Assembly: GCA_019285755.1 (NCBI GenBank)
Contig: CP079103.1
Span: 2,790,001-2,854,000 of the forward strand
DNA: 64,000 nucleotides
Origin: Chitinophaga sp. E66
GTDB taxonomy: Bacteria > Bacteroidota > Bacteroidia > Chitinophagales > Chitinophagaceae
Direction of reading: 5' to 3'
In this document: piece after piece, positions 10,954-21,797 of the stretch
Position numbering within the stretch: position 1 is the first letter of the stretch
Layout: every line of letters starts with the position of its first letter
Made by a program: the position numbers and the translations under genes
The notes under the pieces: model-generated
Database searches by the model: none
What the model was told of the DNA's origin: nothing
The model's input: only the letters and a program-made list of their open reading frames with translations

Positions 10954-11625
10954 CTATTTCGCCAGCTCCACGGTAAACTTAATGACGTGGTAGTTTGCCA
11001 GCAGCGCGTCGTTGACGGCTTTGAGCCGGGCGGTGGAGCCCGTCAGTTCATATTTCCCTTCATAGATGATGCGCCCGCTCCGCTTCGGTGGATTTCGTGG
11101 TGGATATGGCCAATACCTTCAGGTGGTGGGAGCGGAAAAGGCTTTCCAGGGATTCGGGGCTGAGGGCCGTTTCGGCGTACTGGATGGCGTAGTATTTCCG
11201 GTCGCGTTCCTTCATGATGATCCTTTCAAAATAAGAGAAGCTCCAGAGGGCAAACAAGGTAAAAAACACGGTAAAGGCCGCCAGGTCGTACTTCCCTACG
11301 CCCACGGCCATCCCGATGGCCGCGGAGATCCAGATGACCGCGGCGGTGGTGATCCCATCGATCGTAAACCCTCCCCGGAATATGACGCCCGCACCAATGA
11401 AACCTACGCCGGTAAGGATGTTACTGGCGATGCGGTCGCCCGACTGCATGCCGCCGAAGTGGATGCTCAGCATGCTGAAGAGGGCGGAGCTCATACAGAT
11501 GAGGGTAATGGTGCGGACGCCGGCGGCCTTCCGCTGGACTTCCGCTCCAGCCCCAGTAAGAACCCGGCCAGCATGGCGGCGGCCAGTTTAACGATCATGG
11601 CGTATTCGATATGGAATCCTGTCAT
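10954..11625 (-). CDS. MgtC/SapB-family membrane protein (frameshifted)
   Basis: About 224 aa. The N-terminal membrane domain starts MTGFHIEYAMIVKLAAAMLAGFLLGLER and contains the conserved NILTGVGFIGAGVIFRGG and ITTAAVIWISAAIGMAVG. The C-terminal soluble part ends NYHVIKFTVELAK. MgtC proteins of this type are linked to magnesium limitation and membrane ATPase control. Breaks near 11540 and 11080 are single-base losses. It follows the Rof-like gene with only one base between stop and start, so it is likely translated from the same message. Confidence 0.85.
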
Positions 11626-11626
11626 T

Positions 11627-11881
11627 TTAGCAAGTTTTGGGAACGGGGAGGTGGTTGACGGCCACGAGGCGGTCGAGCCGGAGCTCCCTGCCGGAGTCCG
11701 TCAGCAAAAACTCTGCCTTGTTGCGAACATAGAGGTCCTGGATTACGGCCGTTTCGGCCTGCGGCTGCCCGGATTCGTCGAGATACTCCAGCAGCACGGG
11801 TTCCCGGAGCGTGGCCCAGGCTTCCAGGCGGTCGTAGTAGTTGCAATCGATGGGTTGATAGGCGGGGTTTTGGCGTTCCAT
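11627..11881 (-). CDS. Rho-binding antiterminator, Rof family
   Basis: An intact 84-aa protein. The segment AYQPIDCNYYDRLEAWATLR and the later RELRLDRLVAVN match the Rof (YaeO) pattern known from E. coli (YQPINC-DYDNLE and RELRLDKI). Rof folds as an Sm-like barrel and binds Rho, blocking its RNA site. The gene ends one base before the mgtC start and both lie on the minus strand. Alternative: a more general Rof-like fold without Rho binding. Identity by motif is good. Confidence 0.75.
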   Translation of the reverse strand: MERQNPAYQPIDCNYYDRLEAWATLREPVLLEYLDESGQPQAETAVIQDLYVRNKAEFLLTDSGRELRLDRLVAVNHLPVPKTC

Positions 11882-11888
11882 AAAAAGC

Positions 11889-11920
11889 TTTGATTTTTAA
11901 TGCTGACTGGCCTATTTTTG
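11889..11920 (+). promoter_or_regulatory. Promoter of purC (TTTG-N20-TATTTTTG)
   Basis: TTTG at 11889-11892 and TATTTTTG at 11913-11920 are separated by 20 bp, a complete match to the Bacteroidota -33/-7 promoter. The start codon is 39 bp further. Confidence 0.7.
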
Positions 11921-11959
11921 CAGCACTTTCAAACAGGTAATCTATTAAAATAAACCGGA

Positions 11960-12890
11960 ATGTTAGAATCTGCATTTAAATTTCCGAACCAGACAGCCTT
12001 TTACAAAGGTAAGGTACGGGACGTGTATACCATCGAAGACAAATGGATGGTGATGTTTGTGAGCGACCGTATCTCGGCGTTCGACGTGGTGCTTCCCGCC
12101 CGATCCCCTACAAAGGACAGGTGCTGAACCAGATCGCGGCCATCATGCTCGATGCCACTAAAGACATCGTACCCAACTGGGTGAAATCCGTACCCCTGCC
12201 CAACGCTACCGTTGGACTGAAGTGCGAGACCTTCCCGTGGAAATGGTAGTCCGTGGCAACCTCACCGGTCATGCCTGGCGCACCTACAAGAGCGGCAAAC
12301 GCGAGCTCTGCGGCGTAACGCTGCCCGAGGGGCTGAAGGAGAACGACTTCTTCGCTTCCCCCATCATCACCCCCACCACCAAAGCCCACGAAGGCCATGA
12401 CGAAGACATCTCCCGCGAAGAGATCATCGCCCAGGGCCTGGTGAGCAAGGAAGACTACGAGAAACTGGAGCAATACACCCTCGCATTGTTCCAACGCGGC
12501 CGCGAGCTGGCTGCCGAGCGTGGTCTCATCCTCGTGGATACCAAATACGAATTCGGCAAGATCGGCGACACCATCTACCTGATCGACGAGATCCATACAC
12601 CGGACTCTTCCCGTTTCTTCTACGCGGAAGGTTACGAAGCCAAGCAACAGGCCGGCGAGCAGCAGAAGCAGCTCAGCAAGGAGTTTGTACGCGAGTGGCT
12701 GATGGAGAACGGCTTCCAGGGCAAAGAAGGCCAACAGGTGCCTGAAATGACCGATGAATTCGTAAACAGCGTAACCGAGCGTTACATCGAGCTGTTCGAG
12801 AACATCACCGGCAAGAAGTTCAAAAAAGAAGACTACAGCAAGGAAGACCAGGAAAAGGTCATCCTCGATACCCTCTCCAAACTGGGTTAA
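11960..12890 (+). CDS. purC: Phosphoribosylaminoimidazole-succinocarboxamide synthase (frameshifted)
   Basis: SAICAR synthase of purine biosynthesis, joining CAIR and aspartate with ATP. It is about 310 aa, the long form. Visible motifs are [16 protein letters not shown] near the N-terminus, [30 protein letters not shown], the catalytic segment [13 protein letters not shown] and [13 protein letters not shown]. Breaks near 12100 and 12230 are each repaired by one C ([10 protein letters not shown] and CETFPVEMVV). It stands alone with its own promoter and terminator. Confidence 0.95.
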
Positions 12891-12897
12891 TAAGAAA

Positions 12898-12929
12898 GGA
12901 GCAGCCGACCGCTGCTCCCTTTGCTTTTT
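12898..12929 (+). terminator. Terminator after purC
   Basis: Stem GGAGCAGC / GCTGCTCC with loop CGACC and a T-rich tail, 8 bp after the purC stop. Confidence 0.8.
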
Positions 12930-12956
12930 ATGCGACCTGTTTCTCTCCGCAATCGC

Positions 12957-12964
12957 TACATTTG
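12957..12964 (+). promoter_or_regulatory. -7 box (TACATTTG), start codon only 9 bp away
   Basis: TACATTTG matches TAnnTTTG; the ATG of the ABC exporter is at 12974, so the transcript would be leaderless or nearly so. Confidence 0.55.
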
Positions 12965-12973
12965 TATAGCTTT

Positions 12974-14768
12974 ATGAAACACCTCGCAGCTTTAAACAAA
13001 TTTTTCGTCCGATACAAATGGCGCTTCCTGCTCGGGATGCTCTTCACGTCGGTCTCCATCGTCTTCAGCGTTTTCCAGCCCATTCTCGTCCGCCAGATCT
13101 TCGACCTGCTCGAACAGAACCTGAAAAGCTACCGCATGCTCAGCGACACCAGCCTGAAGGGCGCTTTCCGCGCCGTATTCAGCCAGACGCTGGCGTTCTA
13201 TGGCCTTTCTATTCTCGGCCTGGCACTGCTCAGCGGGTTCTTCATGTACCTGCAGCGGCAGACCCTGATCGTCATGAGCCGGCACATTGAATATGATCTG
13301 AAGAACGAAATCTACCAGCAATACCAGCGCATGGACCTGCATTTCTTCAAGCTCAACCGCACGGGAGACCTCATGAGCCGTATCACCGAAGACGTGAGCC
13401 GGGTCCGCATGTATGTTGGGCCTGCCTTGATGTACGCCACCCGCACGCTGATCATGATGGTGATGATCATCTGGCTCATGTGGGCGGTGAACCCCATGCT
13501 CACGCTCTATACGCTCAGCCCGCTACCCATCCTGGCCCTGACCATCTACTTCGTCAACCGCATCATCCATAAGAAAAGCGAGCGCATACAGGCGCAATTA
13601 TCCAATATCACCTCCGTGGCGCAGGAAAACTATTCCGGCATCCGCGTGATCAAATCCTACGTACAGGAAGACGCTTCCGCGGGGCATTTTGAAGAGGCCA
13701 GCGAAGCGTACAAACAAAGCAGCATCAGCCTGGCCAAAACAGACGCGCTCTACCAGCCGGCCATGGCGCTCATGATAGGGCTCAGCGTGATCCTCACCAT
13801 CTTTATCGGGGGCATGCAGGTGATCAAAGGGAATATTACCGTGGGGAACCTCGCGGAGTTCGTACTGTACGTAAACATGCTCACTTTCCCGTTCTTCAGC
13901 ATCGGCTGGGTGGCTTCCATGATACAGCGTGCTGCGGCCTCGCAGCAGCGGATCAACGAGTTCCTCCTCCTCGAACCGCAGATCCAGGACGCTCCAGGCG
14001 CCAAAACCGAAGACCTGAAAGGGGAGATCCGGTTCTCCGATGTCAACTTCACCTATCCGCATACCGGTATCCAGGCCCTGAAGCAGTTCAACCTCCACAT
14101 CAAACCCGGCCAGAAGATCGCCGTGATCGGCCGCACCGGATCGGGCAAAACCACCATGGCGCAATTGCTCCTCCGGATGTACGATCCGCAGGGAGGAAAG
14201 ATCTCGATAGACGGGCACGACATCAGGGGCCTCAAACTGCATAACCTCCGCAACCAGATCGCCTACGTGCCGCAAGACGTGTTCCTGTTCTCCGACACCA
14301 TCGCCAATAACATCCGCTTCGGCGAACCTGCGGCCAACGATGCGACCGTTCAGCAGGCGGCGCGGCAAGCATCCGTAGAAAAGGATATCCTGGGCTTTCC
14401 GGACGGTTTCCAGACCGTGGTGGGGGAGAGGGGGTAACGCTCAGCGGCGGCCAGAAACAACGCGTATCCATCGCGCGGGCGCTTATCCGGCAGCCCAACA
14501 TCCTGCTGTTCGACGATTGCCTGTCGGCCGTAGACGCGCGGACGGAAAAGGAGATCATCGGCAATCTGTATGCTTACCTGAAAGACAAAACGGCGATCAT
14601 CATCACGCACCGCATATTCGCGTTATTTACGTTTGACCAGATCATCGTACTGGATGAAGGAAAATCGCGGAGGTGGGAACCCATGAACAGCTGTTAGCGA
14701 AAAACGGCTATTATGCAGAGCTGTACGCAAGGCAGCAAACAGGGGAAGAAGAGCGTGTAAACGAGTAG
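12974..14768 (+). CDS. ABC exporter with degenerate Walker B (frameshifted)
   Basis: Fused permease-ATPase of about 599 aa. Six helices occupy roughly residues 20-320; the domain contains YQQYQRMDLHFFKLNRTGDL. The ATPase has Walker A GRTGSGKTT, Q-loop [10 protein letters not shown] and signature LSGGQKQRVSIARA. Walker B reads NILLFDDCLSAVD, that is Asp in place of the catalytic Glu, and H-loop is ITHRIF. DDxLSAVD is typical of the non-catalytic half of heterodimeric exporters (YheI/TM287 type), but no partner gene is adjacent. Breaks near 14435 (lost G) and 14668 (lost A). ATG 12974 is preferred over the TTG at 12962 because the latter lies in the -7 box. Confidence 0.87.
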
Positions 14769-14846
14769 TTTTCACATAGTTGTAAACAGCCATTTCATCC
14801 TCCTGCGCGGAATATAAGATGATTTTCTAAAATCATTTAAAATTAT

Positions 14847-14876
14847 TTTGATATTTGTAAAACAATAGTATATTTG
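14847..14876 (+). promoter_or_regulatory. Promoter of the DUF3276 gene
   Basis: TTTG at 14847-14850 and TATATTTG at 14869-14876, 18 bp apart, in an AT-rich stretch. The GTG start is 56 bp downstream. Confidence 0.6.
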
Positions 14877-14932
14877 TTGATTATTGATCACTCAAACAGG
14901 ATTTGATTCGTTAACACTTAAATCTATCAACT

Positions 14933-15358
14933 GTGGCGTACGAAAACAACAATCAACAGGAAAGAAACAATGACAGCATCTTTTCCAAGCGATTGAAAGC
15001 GGGCAAACGGAGAACTTATTTCTTTGATGTAAAGACCACTCGTGGCAACGATTACTTTCTCACTATCACGGAAAGCAAAAAGCGTTTCAACGACAACGGT
15101 TACGACAGGCACAAGGTGTTCCTGTACAAAGAAGATTTCAACAAGTTCCTGAATGCACTGACGGAGACCATCAACTACGTGAAAACCGAACTGATGCCCG
15201 ACTTCGATTTTGATGCTTACAACCACGACTATTCCGACGCTCGTGAAGACGAGCAGGACAGCGACGCTGTGGAAGCCGTAGCGGTTGTTCGTTCCGAAAT
15301 TGCCGAGGCGCCCGCGCCCGCACCTGCTGCTTCTTCGGAAGACGTAGACAAATGGTAA
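14933..15358 (+). CDS. DUF3276 / PUR-domain nucleic-acid-binding protein
   Basis: An intact 141-aa protein starting at GTG. The PUR-alpha-like domain runs about residues 15-90 (SIFSKRLKAGKRRTYFFDVK, then DYFLTITESKKR and HKVFLYKEDFNKF). The rest is an acidic tail and a linker of Ala-Pro repeats ending SSEDVDKW. DUF3276 proteins are short PUR-fold proteins relatives of Borrelia BpuR, a DNA/RNA-binding regulator. The role in Bacteroidota is not settled. It has its own strong promoter and terminator. Confidence 0.85.
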   Translation: MAYENNNQQERNNDSIFSKRLKAGKRRTYFFDVKTTRGNDYFLTITESKKRFNDNGYDRHKVFLYKEDFNKFLNALTETINYVKTELMPDFDFDAYNHDYSDAREDEQDSDAVEAVAVVRSEIAEAPAPAPAASSEDVDKW

Positions 15359-15393
15359 TTTCTTATTCTCTCCCTGTCAACGATAAAATTTGA

Positions 15394-15419
15394 AGCCCCG
15401 GCATTTGCCGGGGCTTTTT
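15394..15419 (+). terminator. Terminator after the DUF3276 gene
   Basis: Perfect hairpin AGCCCCGGC / GCCGGGGCT, loop ATTT, then TTTT. Confidence 0.9.
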
Positions 15420-15446
15420 CATTACCGCAACCCTGGCTGACCGGTC

Positions 15447-15477
15447 AAAAAAACCGCCGGCTGTGTAGCCGGCGGTT
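15447..15477 (-). terminator. Terminator after pgi
   Basis: Read on the minus strand: AACCGCCGGCT / AGCCGGCGGTT with loop ACAC followed by seven T. It lies 23 bp after the pgi stop. Confidence 0.9.
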
Positions 15478-15499
15478 CATATACCGATGTTGTGATCTG

Positions 15500-17126
<1,627 letters not shown>

Positions 17127-17153
17127 GTTTGCGCTTTTAAGTTTTGATCGCGT

Positions 17154-17161
17154 CAAAAATA
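17154..17161 (-). promoter_or_regulatory. -7 box (TATTTTTG) of pgi
   Basis: On the minus strand TATTTTTG stands 27 bp before the pgi ATG, a full match to TAnnTTTG. Confidence 0.6.
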
Positions 17162-17192
17162 CACATCGGGATCGATAAGTGCGAACGTTTTA

Positions 17193-18022
17193 TCAGATGA
17201 GCGGTCGTTTTCGCAACAGTTGCATGATTATGGACAACCCGAGCACGGCGATGATGATGGTGCCGGCGGCGACGATGGGAGGGGAGTCCGGGCTGGCGAC
17301 GGCGTCCCGCTTGAGGATGATGCCATAAAGGCCCAAACGCCGGTGAGGCCGTACCAGATATTATTGAAGCGGAAAATCATGAGGAGGCCTGCCAGTGTGC
17401 CCAGGATCATGCAGGCGATGGTCCAGTACACGCCGCCAACGCCCCAGGCGCTCCAGCCCATGGCCACGCCCAGCGTGGTGATATTGGCAAGCAGGGCAAT
17501 GGTGATCCAGCCGAAATAGACGCCGAACGGGAAGAAGATAAAGGCTTTTTCGGCCAGCGGCGCGTTCGGGTCGGCGATGCGGAAACGCTGATGGATGCGG
17601 ATAAGCGTGAAAAGAATGAAACCCATGATGAGGACGGACAGCCACATGAGATCGTAATGCCAGGCGAAGAGCCAGCAGGCGTTACCCAGACAGTTCAGCA
17701 GGAACCAGTGGCCCATGCGGGCCATCATCCGGGCAAGATCCGATTCGTGTCCGGATGCAAAGGCCAGCCAGAGCTGGTATCCCGCGAAAGCGAGGAGGCC
17801 CAGGTAAATGACGCTCCATACGGTAAAGGTGACGCCGGCGGGCGTGAACAGGTTGGGATACATGTCGGATATCTCACCGGTGGTGCGGCCGTTCAGCGTG
17901 GCGGTATTGGCCATTACGTTAACGCCAATGACCACCAGCAGGGCGATCAGATTGAAGGAGGCCTGCTGCCGGAAGTGAGGTATGCTCATGCGGGTTTCCA
18001 TACGGGTTACGTTTGATGACAT
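17193..18022 (-). CDS. TspO/MBR-related tryptophan-rich membrane protein (frameshifted)
   Basis: About 276 aa with seven hydrophobic segments. The pattern ISDMYPNLFTPAGVTFTVW and many tryptophans at helix ends match the long Bacteroidota form annotated as tryptophan-rich sensory protein. One break near 17325 (lost base) corrupts the last helix; repaired, the end reads LSIIMQLLRKRPLI. The start may be ATG 18022 or the internal ATG of MSIPHF at 17989. TspO relatives bind porphyrins or cholesterol; the function of this long branch is not established. Confidence 0.7.
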
Positions 18023-18115
18023 TCTCGCGCAAAAATCTTTCCAATCTGAATTTACGCATTAAAAATGAATTGATTATCCACCATAATCCATTTTCGTATT
18101 TCGTTAATAATAATT

Positions 18116-18123
18116 TATCTTTG
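18116..18123 (+). promoter_or_regulatory. -7 box (TATCTTTG) of prfB, 7 bp from the start codon
   Basis: TATCTTTG fits TAnnTTTG. The prfB ATG is at 18131, so the expected transcript start nearly coincides with the start codon. Confidence 0.6.
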
Positions 18124-18130
18124 CGGACTT

Positions 18131-19223
18131 ATGACAACAGAACAACTTAAGGCTATGAGGGATCGTTTGTACGTCCTGGGAGGTTTTCTTTAACGTCCAG
18201 GACCGTATAGACAAGATCGAAAATGATAAGCAGATGACCCTCGCTCCCGGATTCTGGGACGACAATGAAAGGGCGACCGCCATTCTCAAGGAAATCAAGG
18301 TTAACAAGTTTTGGGTAGACCTCCACGATGCCGTGCGCACCTCCATCGAGGATAGCGCCGTATTGCTCGACTTCCAGAAAGAAGGAGAGGCCACCGAGGA
18401 AGAAGTGAACGCGGCTTATGATGGCGCCCTTCAGGCGCTGGATGAACTGGAGTTCAAATCGACCCTTAACCAGCCGGAAGACGAGATGCCGGCCGTGCTC
18501 ACGATCAACTCGGGAGCAGGCGGTACCGAAAGCCAGGACTGGGCCGAGATGCTCCTGCGGATGTACCGCATGTACGGCGAGAAACAGGGATGGAAAGTCT
18601 CTGAGATCGACGTGCAGTACGGCGATGGCGCCGGGATCAAATCCGCCACGCTGGAATTCGACGGATCGTTCGCCTACGGCCTGCTCAAAGCGGAAAGCGG
18701 CGTACACCGCCTCGTTCGTATTTCCCCGTTCGACTCCAACGCCCGCCGGCACACTTCCTTTGCTTCCGTGTTCGTGTACCCCTGGTAGACGATACCATCG
18801 AAGTAACGGTGAACCCGGCAGACCTGGAATGGGAATTCTACCGTTCCGGCGGTAAGGGAGGCCAGAACGTGAACAAGGTGGAAACCGCCGTAAGGCTGAA
18901 GCACATCCTCCGGCATCATCATCGAATGCCAGCAGGCGCGCACGCAGGGCGAGAACCGTGAAAAGGCGCTCACCATGCTGAAATCCCGACTGTATGAAGA
19001 GGAGATCCGCAGACGAGAAGAACTGAAGAACGCCACCAACGCCAACAAGCGCAAAATCGAGTGGGGATCCCAGATCCGGTCGTATGTGTTCCATCCCTAC
19101 AAAATGATCAAAGACCACCGTACCGACTTCGAGGTCGGCAACGTGGGGCCGGTGATGGACGGAGAACTCGACGGTTTCATCAAGGCTTACCTCATGATGC
19201 AGAAAGAAGACGAAAAAGGCTGA
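18131..19223 (+). CDS. prfB: Peptide chain release factor 2 with programmed +1 frameshift
   Basis: RF2, which releases peptides at UAA and UGA. Twenty codons ([20 protein letters not shown]) end at a TAA (18191-18193); translation resumes in the +1 frame at [10 protein letters not shown]. The stop follows CTT, and GGGAGG lies 4 bp before CTT, the layout of the RF2 autoregulatory frameshift, though here with TAA rather than TGA. Downstream are the [12 protein letters not shown] region, the GGQ loop [16 protein letters not shown] and the C-terminal helices. Two later breaks (about 18782, one lost C; about 18908, two lost C) are of the error type. It is about 364 aa. Confidence 0.93.
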
Positions 19224-19272
19224 CGCTAGCCTGAAGTGAACAATATTGATAACCGAAACAACAATCTAAGCC

Positions 19273-20903
19273 ATGCATAACGCTTATTTTGACTTTGCAG
19301 CACCAACCAACGAGCCGGTTCTTTCTTACGGTCCCGGCACCCCAGAGAAAGCAGCGCTGAAAAAACAACTCGCGGCCTACAAAGCCGAAGAGATGGACAT
19401 CCCGATGTACATCGGCGGCCAGGAGGTTCGTACCGGCAAAACGGTCGACATCCGCCCCCGCATGAGATCAAACATAAGCTGGGCCACTTCCACATGGGAG
19501 AAGCCAGCCACGTAACGGACGCTATCAACGCCGCGCTGGCCGCACGCCAGCAATGGGCCGATACCCCCGGGAACAACGCGCCGCCATCTTCCTGAAAGCC
19601 GCCGAGCTCCTGGCCACCAAATACCGCGCGCATACCAATGCCGCCACCATGCTGGGCCAGAGCAAGAACGCCTACCAGGCTGAAATCGACTCCGCCTGCG
19701 AGCTGATCGATTTCCTCCGCTTCAACGTACATTACCTTACCGGGATCTACCGCCAGCAGCCCATCAGCTCGCCTGGCGTACATAACAGACTGGAGTACCG
19801 TCCGCTCGAAGGCTTCGTGCTGGCCGTTACCCCTTTCAACTTCTCCGCCATCGGCGGCAACCTGCCCACCTCCGCAGCCATGTGCGGCAACGTAGTAGTC
19901 TGGAAGCCCGCCAACACCCAGGTGTACCATGCCGCCTTCTTCATGAAAGTGCTCATGGAAGCCGGTCTTCCCGCAGGCGTCATCAACCTGGTGTACTCCA
20001 GCGGCCCTACCGTTGGCGACGTATGCTTCGCGCACCCCGACTTCGCGGGCATCCACTTCACCGGTTCCACCGGCGTGTTCCAGACCATGTGGAAGACCAT
20101 CGGCAACAACATCGCCAAATACAAGACCTATCCCCGTATCGTGGGCGAAACCGGCGGTAAGGACTTCGTGCTCGTGCACAAATCCGCCGACGTAGACGCC
20201 GTTGTGACCGGTCTTGCCCGCGGCGCCTTCGAGTTCCAGGGTCAGAAATGCTCCGCCGCTTCCCGCGCTTACCTCCCCAGCAACCTGGCGGAAGAAATCA
20301 AGACGAAGCTGATCGCCGAGCTGAAGACCATGAAAATGGGCACCACCGAAGACTTCACCAACTTCATCAACGCCGTGATCGACGAGCGCTCTTTCGATAA
20401 GATCGCTTCTTATATCGACAATGCGAAGAAAGACCCCGCAGCGAAGATCATCGCCGGCGGTAACTATAACAAAACGGAAGGGTACTTCATCGAGCCCACC
20501 GTGATCGAGGCTTCCGACCCGAAATACGTGACCATGTGCGAAGAGATCTTCGGCCCCGTGCTGACGATCTACACATACGACGCGGAAAAATTCGAAGACG
20601 CCATCGCCCTGGTAGACGGAACCAGCGAATACGCCCTCACCGGCGCCATCTTCGCGCAGGACCGCTACGCGCTGGACCTGGCCACGAAAAAGCTGGTGAA
20701 CGCGGCGGGTAACTTCTACCTGAACGACAAGCCCACCGGCGCCGTAGTAGGCCAGCAGCCCTTCGGCGGCGGCGCGCGCTTCCGGTACCAACGACAAAGC
20801 AGGTTCCCAGCTGAACCTCTATCGCTGGCTGAGCGCCCGTACGGTGAAAGAAACCCTGGTATCTCCGACAGATTACCGTTATCCTTTCGTGAAGGAAGCA
20901 TAA
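19273..20903 (+). CDS. pruA: Delta-1-pyrroline-5-carboxylate dehydrogenase (frameshifted)
   Basis: Aldehyde dehydrogenase that oxidises glutamate semialdehyde to glutamate in proline catabolism, about 544 aa. The class is shown by VLAVTPFNFSAIGGNLP, the NAD-binding IHFTGSTGVFQTMW, the catalytic glutamate in RIVGETGGKDFV, the catalytic cysteine in EFQGQKCSAASRAY, and EEIFGPVLTIYTYD. Breaks near 19463 and 19568 are lost C; one near 20780 inside a GGCGGCGGCGCGCGC run is +1 or -2 and precedes ASGTNDKAGSQLN. Single gene, not fused to proline dehydrogenase. Confidence 0.94.
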
Positions 20904-20928
20904 CCGAAAAGCATACATTTTCCGCAAA

Positions 20929-20955
20929 AGCCGGCCCGAAAGGGTCGGCTTTTTT
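20929..20955 (+). terminator. Terminator after P5C dehydrogenase gene
   Basis: Stem AGCCGGCCC / GGGTCGGCT with loop GAAA (one G-T pair) followed by six T. Confidence 0.9.
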
Positions 20956-20990
20956 GTCCGTCTGCCGCTCGCGTGCCCTAAATTCCTGCT

Positions 20991-21078
20991 AATCGGCCTG
21001 TAATTGGCCTCTAATCTCCCTGTAATCGGCCTGTATTTGGCCTGTAATCGGCCTGTAATCGGCCTGTAATTGGCCTTT
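20991..21078. repeat. Eight-copy 11-bp tandem repeat
   Basis: Eight consecutive 11-bp units with consensus AATCGGCCTGT. Four units are exact; the others differ at one to three positions, and several show AATT for AATC. The array lies between the pruA terminator and the end of the convergent peroxiredoxin gene. It has no open frame and no spacers, so it is not CRISPR. The core GGCC is palindromic and repeats once per helical turn. Confidence 0.9.
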
Positions 21079-21126
21079 TGCGGTTTTTGCGAATGACCTG
21101 CAGCAAGCTTTTGCGTTTATTGCAAA

Positions 21127-21156
21127 ATTTAGGCGCCCCGGTCCGGAGCGCCTTTT
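21127..21156 (-). terminator. Terminator after the peroxiredoxin gene
   Basis: Minus-strand stem GGCGCTCCGG / CCGGGGCGCC (one mismatch) followed by TAAATTTT; it may also stop plus-strand transcripts (CCTTTTC). Confidence 0.6.
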
Positions 21157-21179
21157 CACCAAATTTCGTGCGGTAAAGA

Positions 21180-21692
21180 TTACAGCTTTTTGATCGCCGC
21201 CAGGGCTTCGTCCACGTGCTGGGTAGCCTGCGTCATGGAGTTGAACTGGTGAACCACGGCGCCTTTACGGTCCAGCACGTAGGTAACGCGGCCGGGGAGC
21301 ATCATGGTCTTAGGCACGCCGAACAGCTTGCGGACCTCGTTCTTCTCGTCGGCCAGCAGGGTAAAGGGCAGCTTATGTTTCTCGGCGAATTTTTTGTGGG
21401 AAGCAACGTCGTCGGAGCTGATGCCGATCACCTGCGCGCCGGCGTCGGTAAAGGCGGCGAAGCTGTCGCGGAATGAGCAGGCTTCCTTGGTGCAGCCTGG
21501 CGTATCGTCCTTCGGATAGAAATATACGACTACCGGTCCTTTCGCGAGGGCTTCCGAAAGGCGGAATGTTTGGTTGTTCTGGTCCTGCAGGGAGAAGTCG
21601 GGCACGGTTTCGCCCGTTTTGATCTGGCCCGAGGTATCGGAGAACAGGCCGAACAACGATAAGGTGATGAGCATGGTTTTGAAGATTTTCAT
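21180..21692 (-). CDS. Exported thiol peroxidase of the AhpC/TSA (BCP) family
   Basis: An intact 170-aa protein. A signal peptide (MKIFKTMLITLSLFGLFSDT, cleavage near SGQ) precedes a BCP/PrxQ-type domain: PDFSLQDQNNQTFRLSE, then the peroxidatic site FYPKDDTPGCTKEACSFRD with a second Cys five residues on (the resolving Cys of the PrxQ subtype). The start at 21692 is chosen over a 17-residue extension because only this start gives a signal peptide, and because the -7 box lies inside the extension. It should reduce peroxides in the periplasm. Confidence 0.88.
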   Translation of the reverse strand: MKIFKTMLITLSLFGLFSDTSGQIKTGETVPDFSLQDQNNQTFRLSEALAKGPVVVYFYPKDDTPGCTKEACSFRDSFAAFTDAGAQVIGISSDDVASHKKFAEKHKLPFTLLADEKNEVRKLFGVPKTMMLPGRVTYVLDRKGAVVHQFNSMTQATQHVDEALAAIKKL

Positions 21693-21713
21693 GACCGGAT
21701 GCGATTTACGGAT

Positions 21714-21721
21714 CAAATGTA
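21714..21721 (-). promoter_or_regulatory. -7 box (TACATTTG) of the peroxiredoxin gene
   Basis: Minus-strand TACATTTG, 21 bp before the chosen ATG; its position excludes the longer start. Confidence 0.55.
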
Positions 21722-21769
21722 CGCCAACGCGCCGCTTCGGCAATCATTTTTATTCCGGTGCTTCATCCT

Positions 21770-21777
21770 TATTTTTG
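21770..21777 (+). promoter_or_regulatory. -7 box (TATTTTTG) of pyrR
   Basis: TATTTTTG stands 20 bp before the TTG start of pyrR. Confidence 0.55.
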
Positions 21778-21797
21778 ACCTTTAAACTTCATCCGAT

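Noticed and set aside
11066..11893. 275-codon frame on the plus strand
   Set aside because: Antisense to the Rof-mgtC pair, both of which show family motifs.
19226..20797. 523-codon frame on the minus strand
   Set aside because: It is fully antisense to the P5C dehydrogenase gene, which has all catalytic motifs; the long frame is a by-product of GC-rich codon use.
20991..21078. Possible CRISPR array
   Set aside because: Units are 11 bp with no spacers between them and no cas genes are present.
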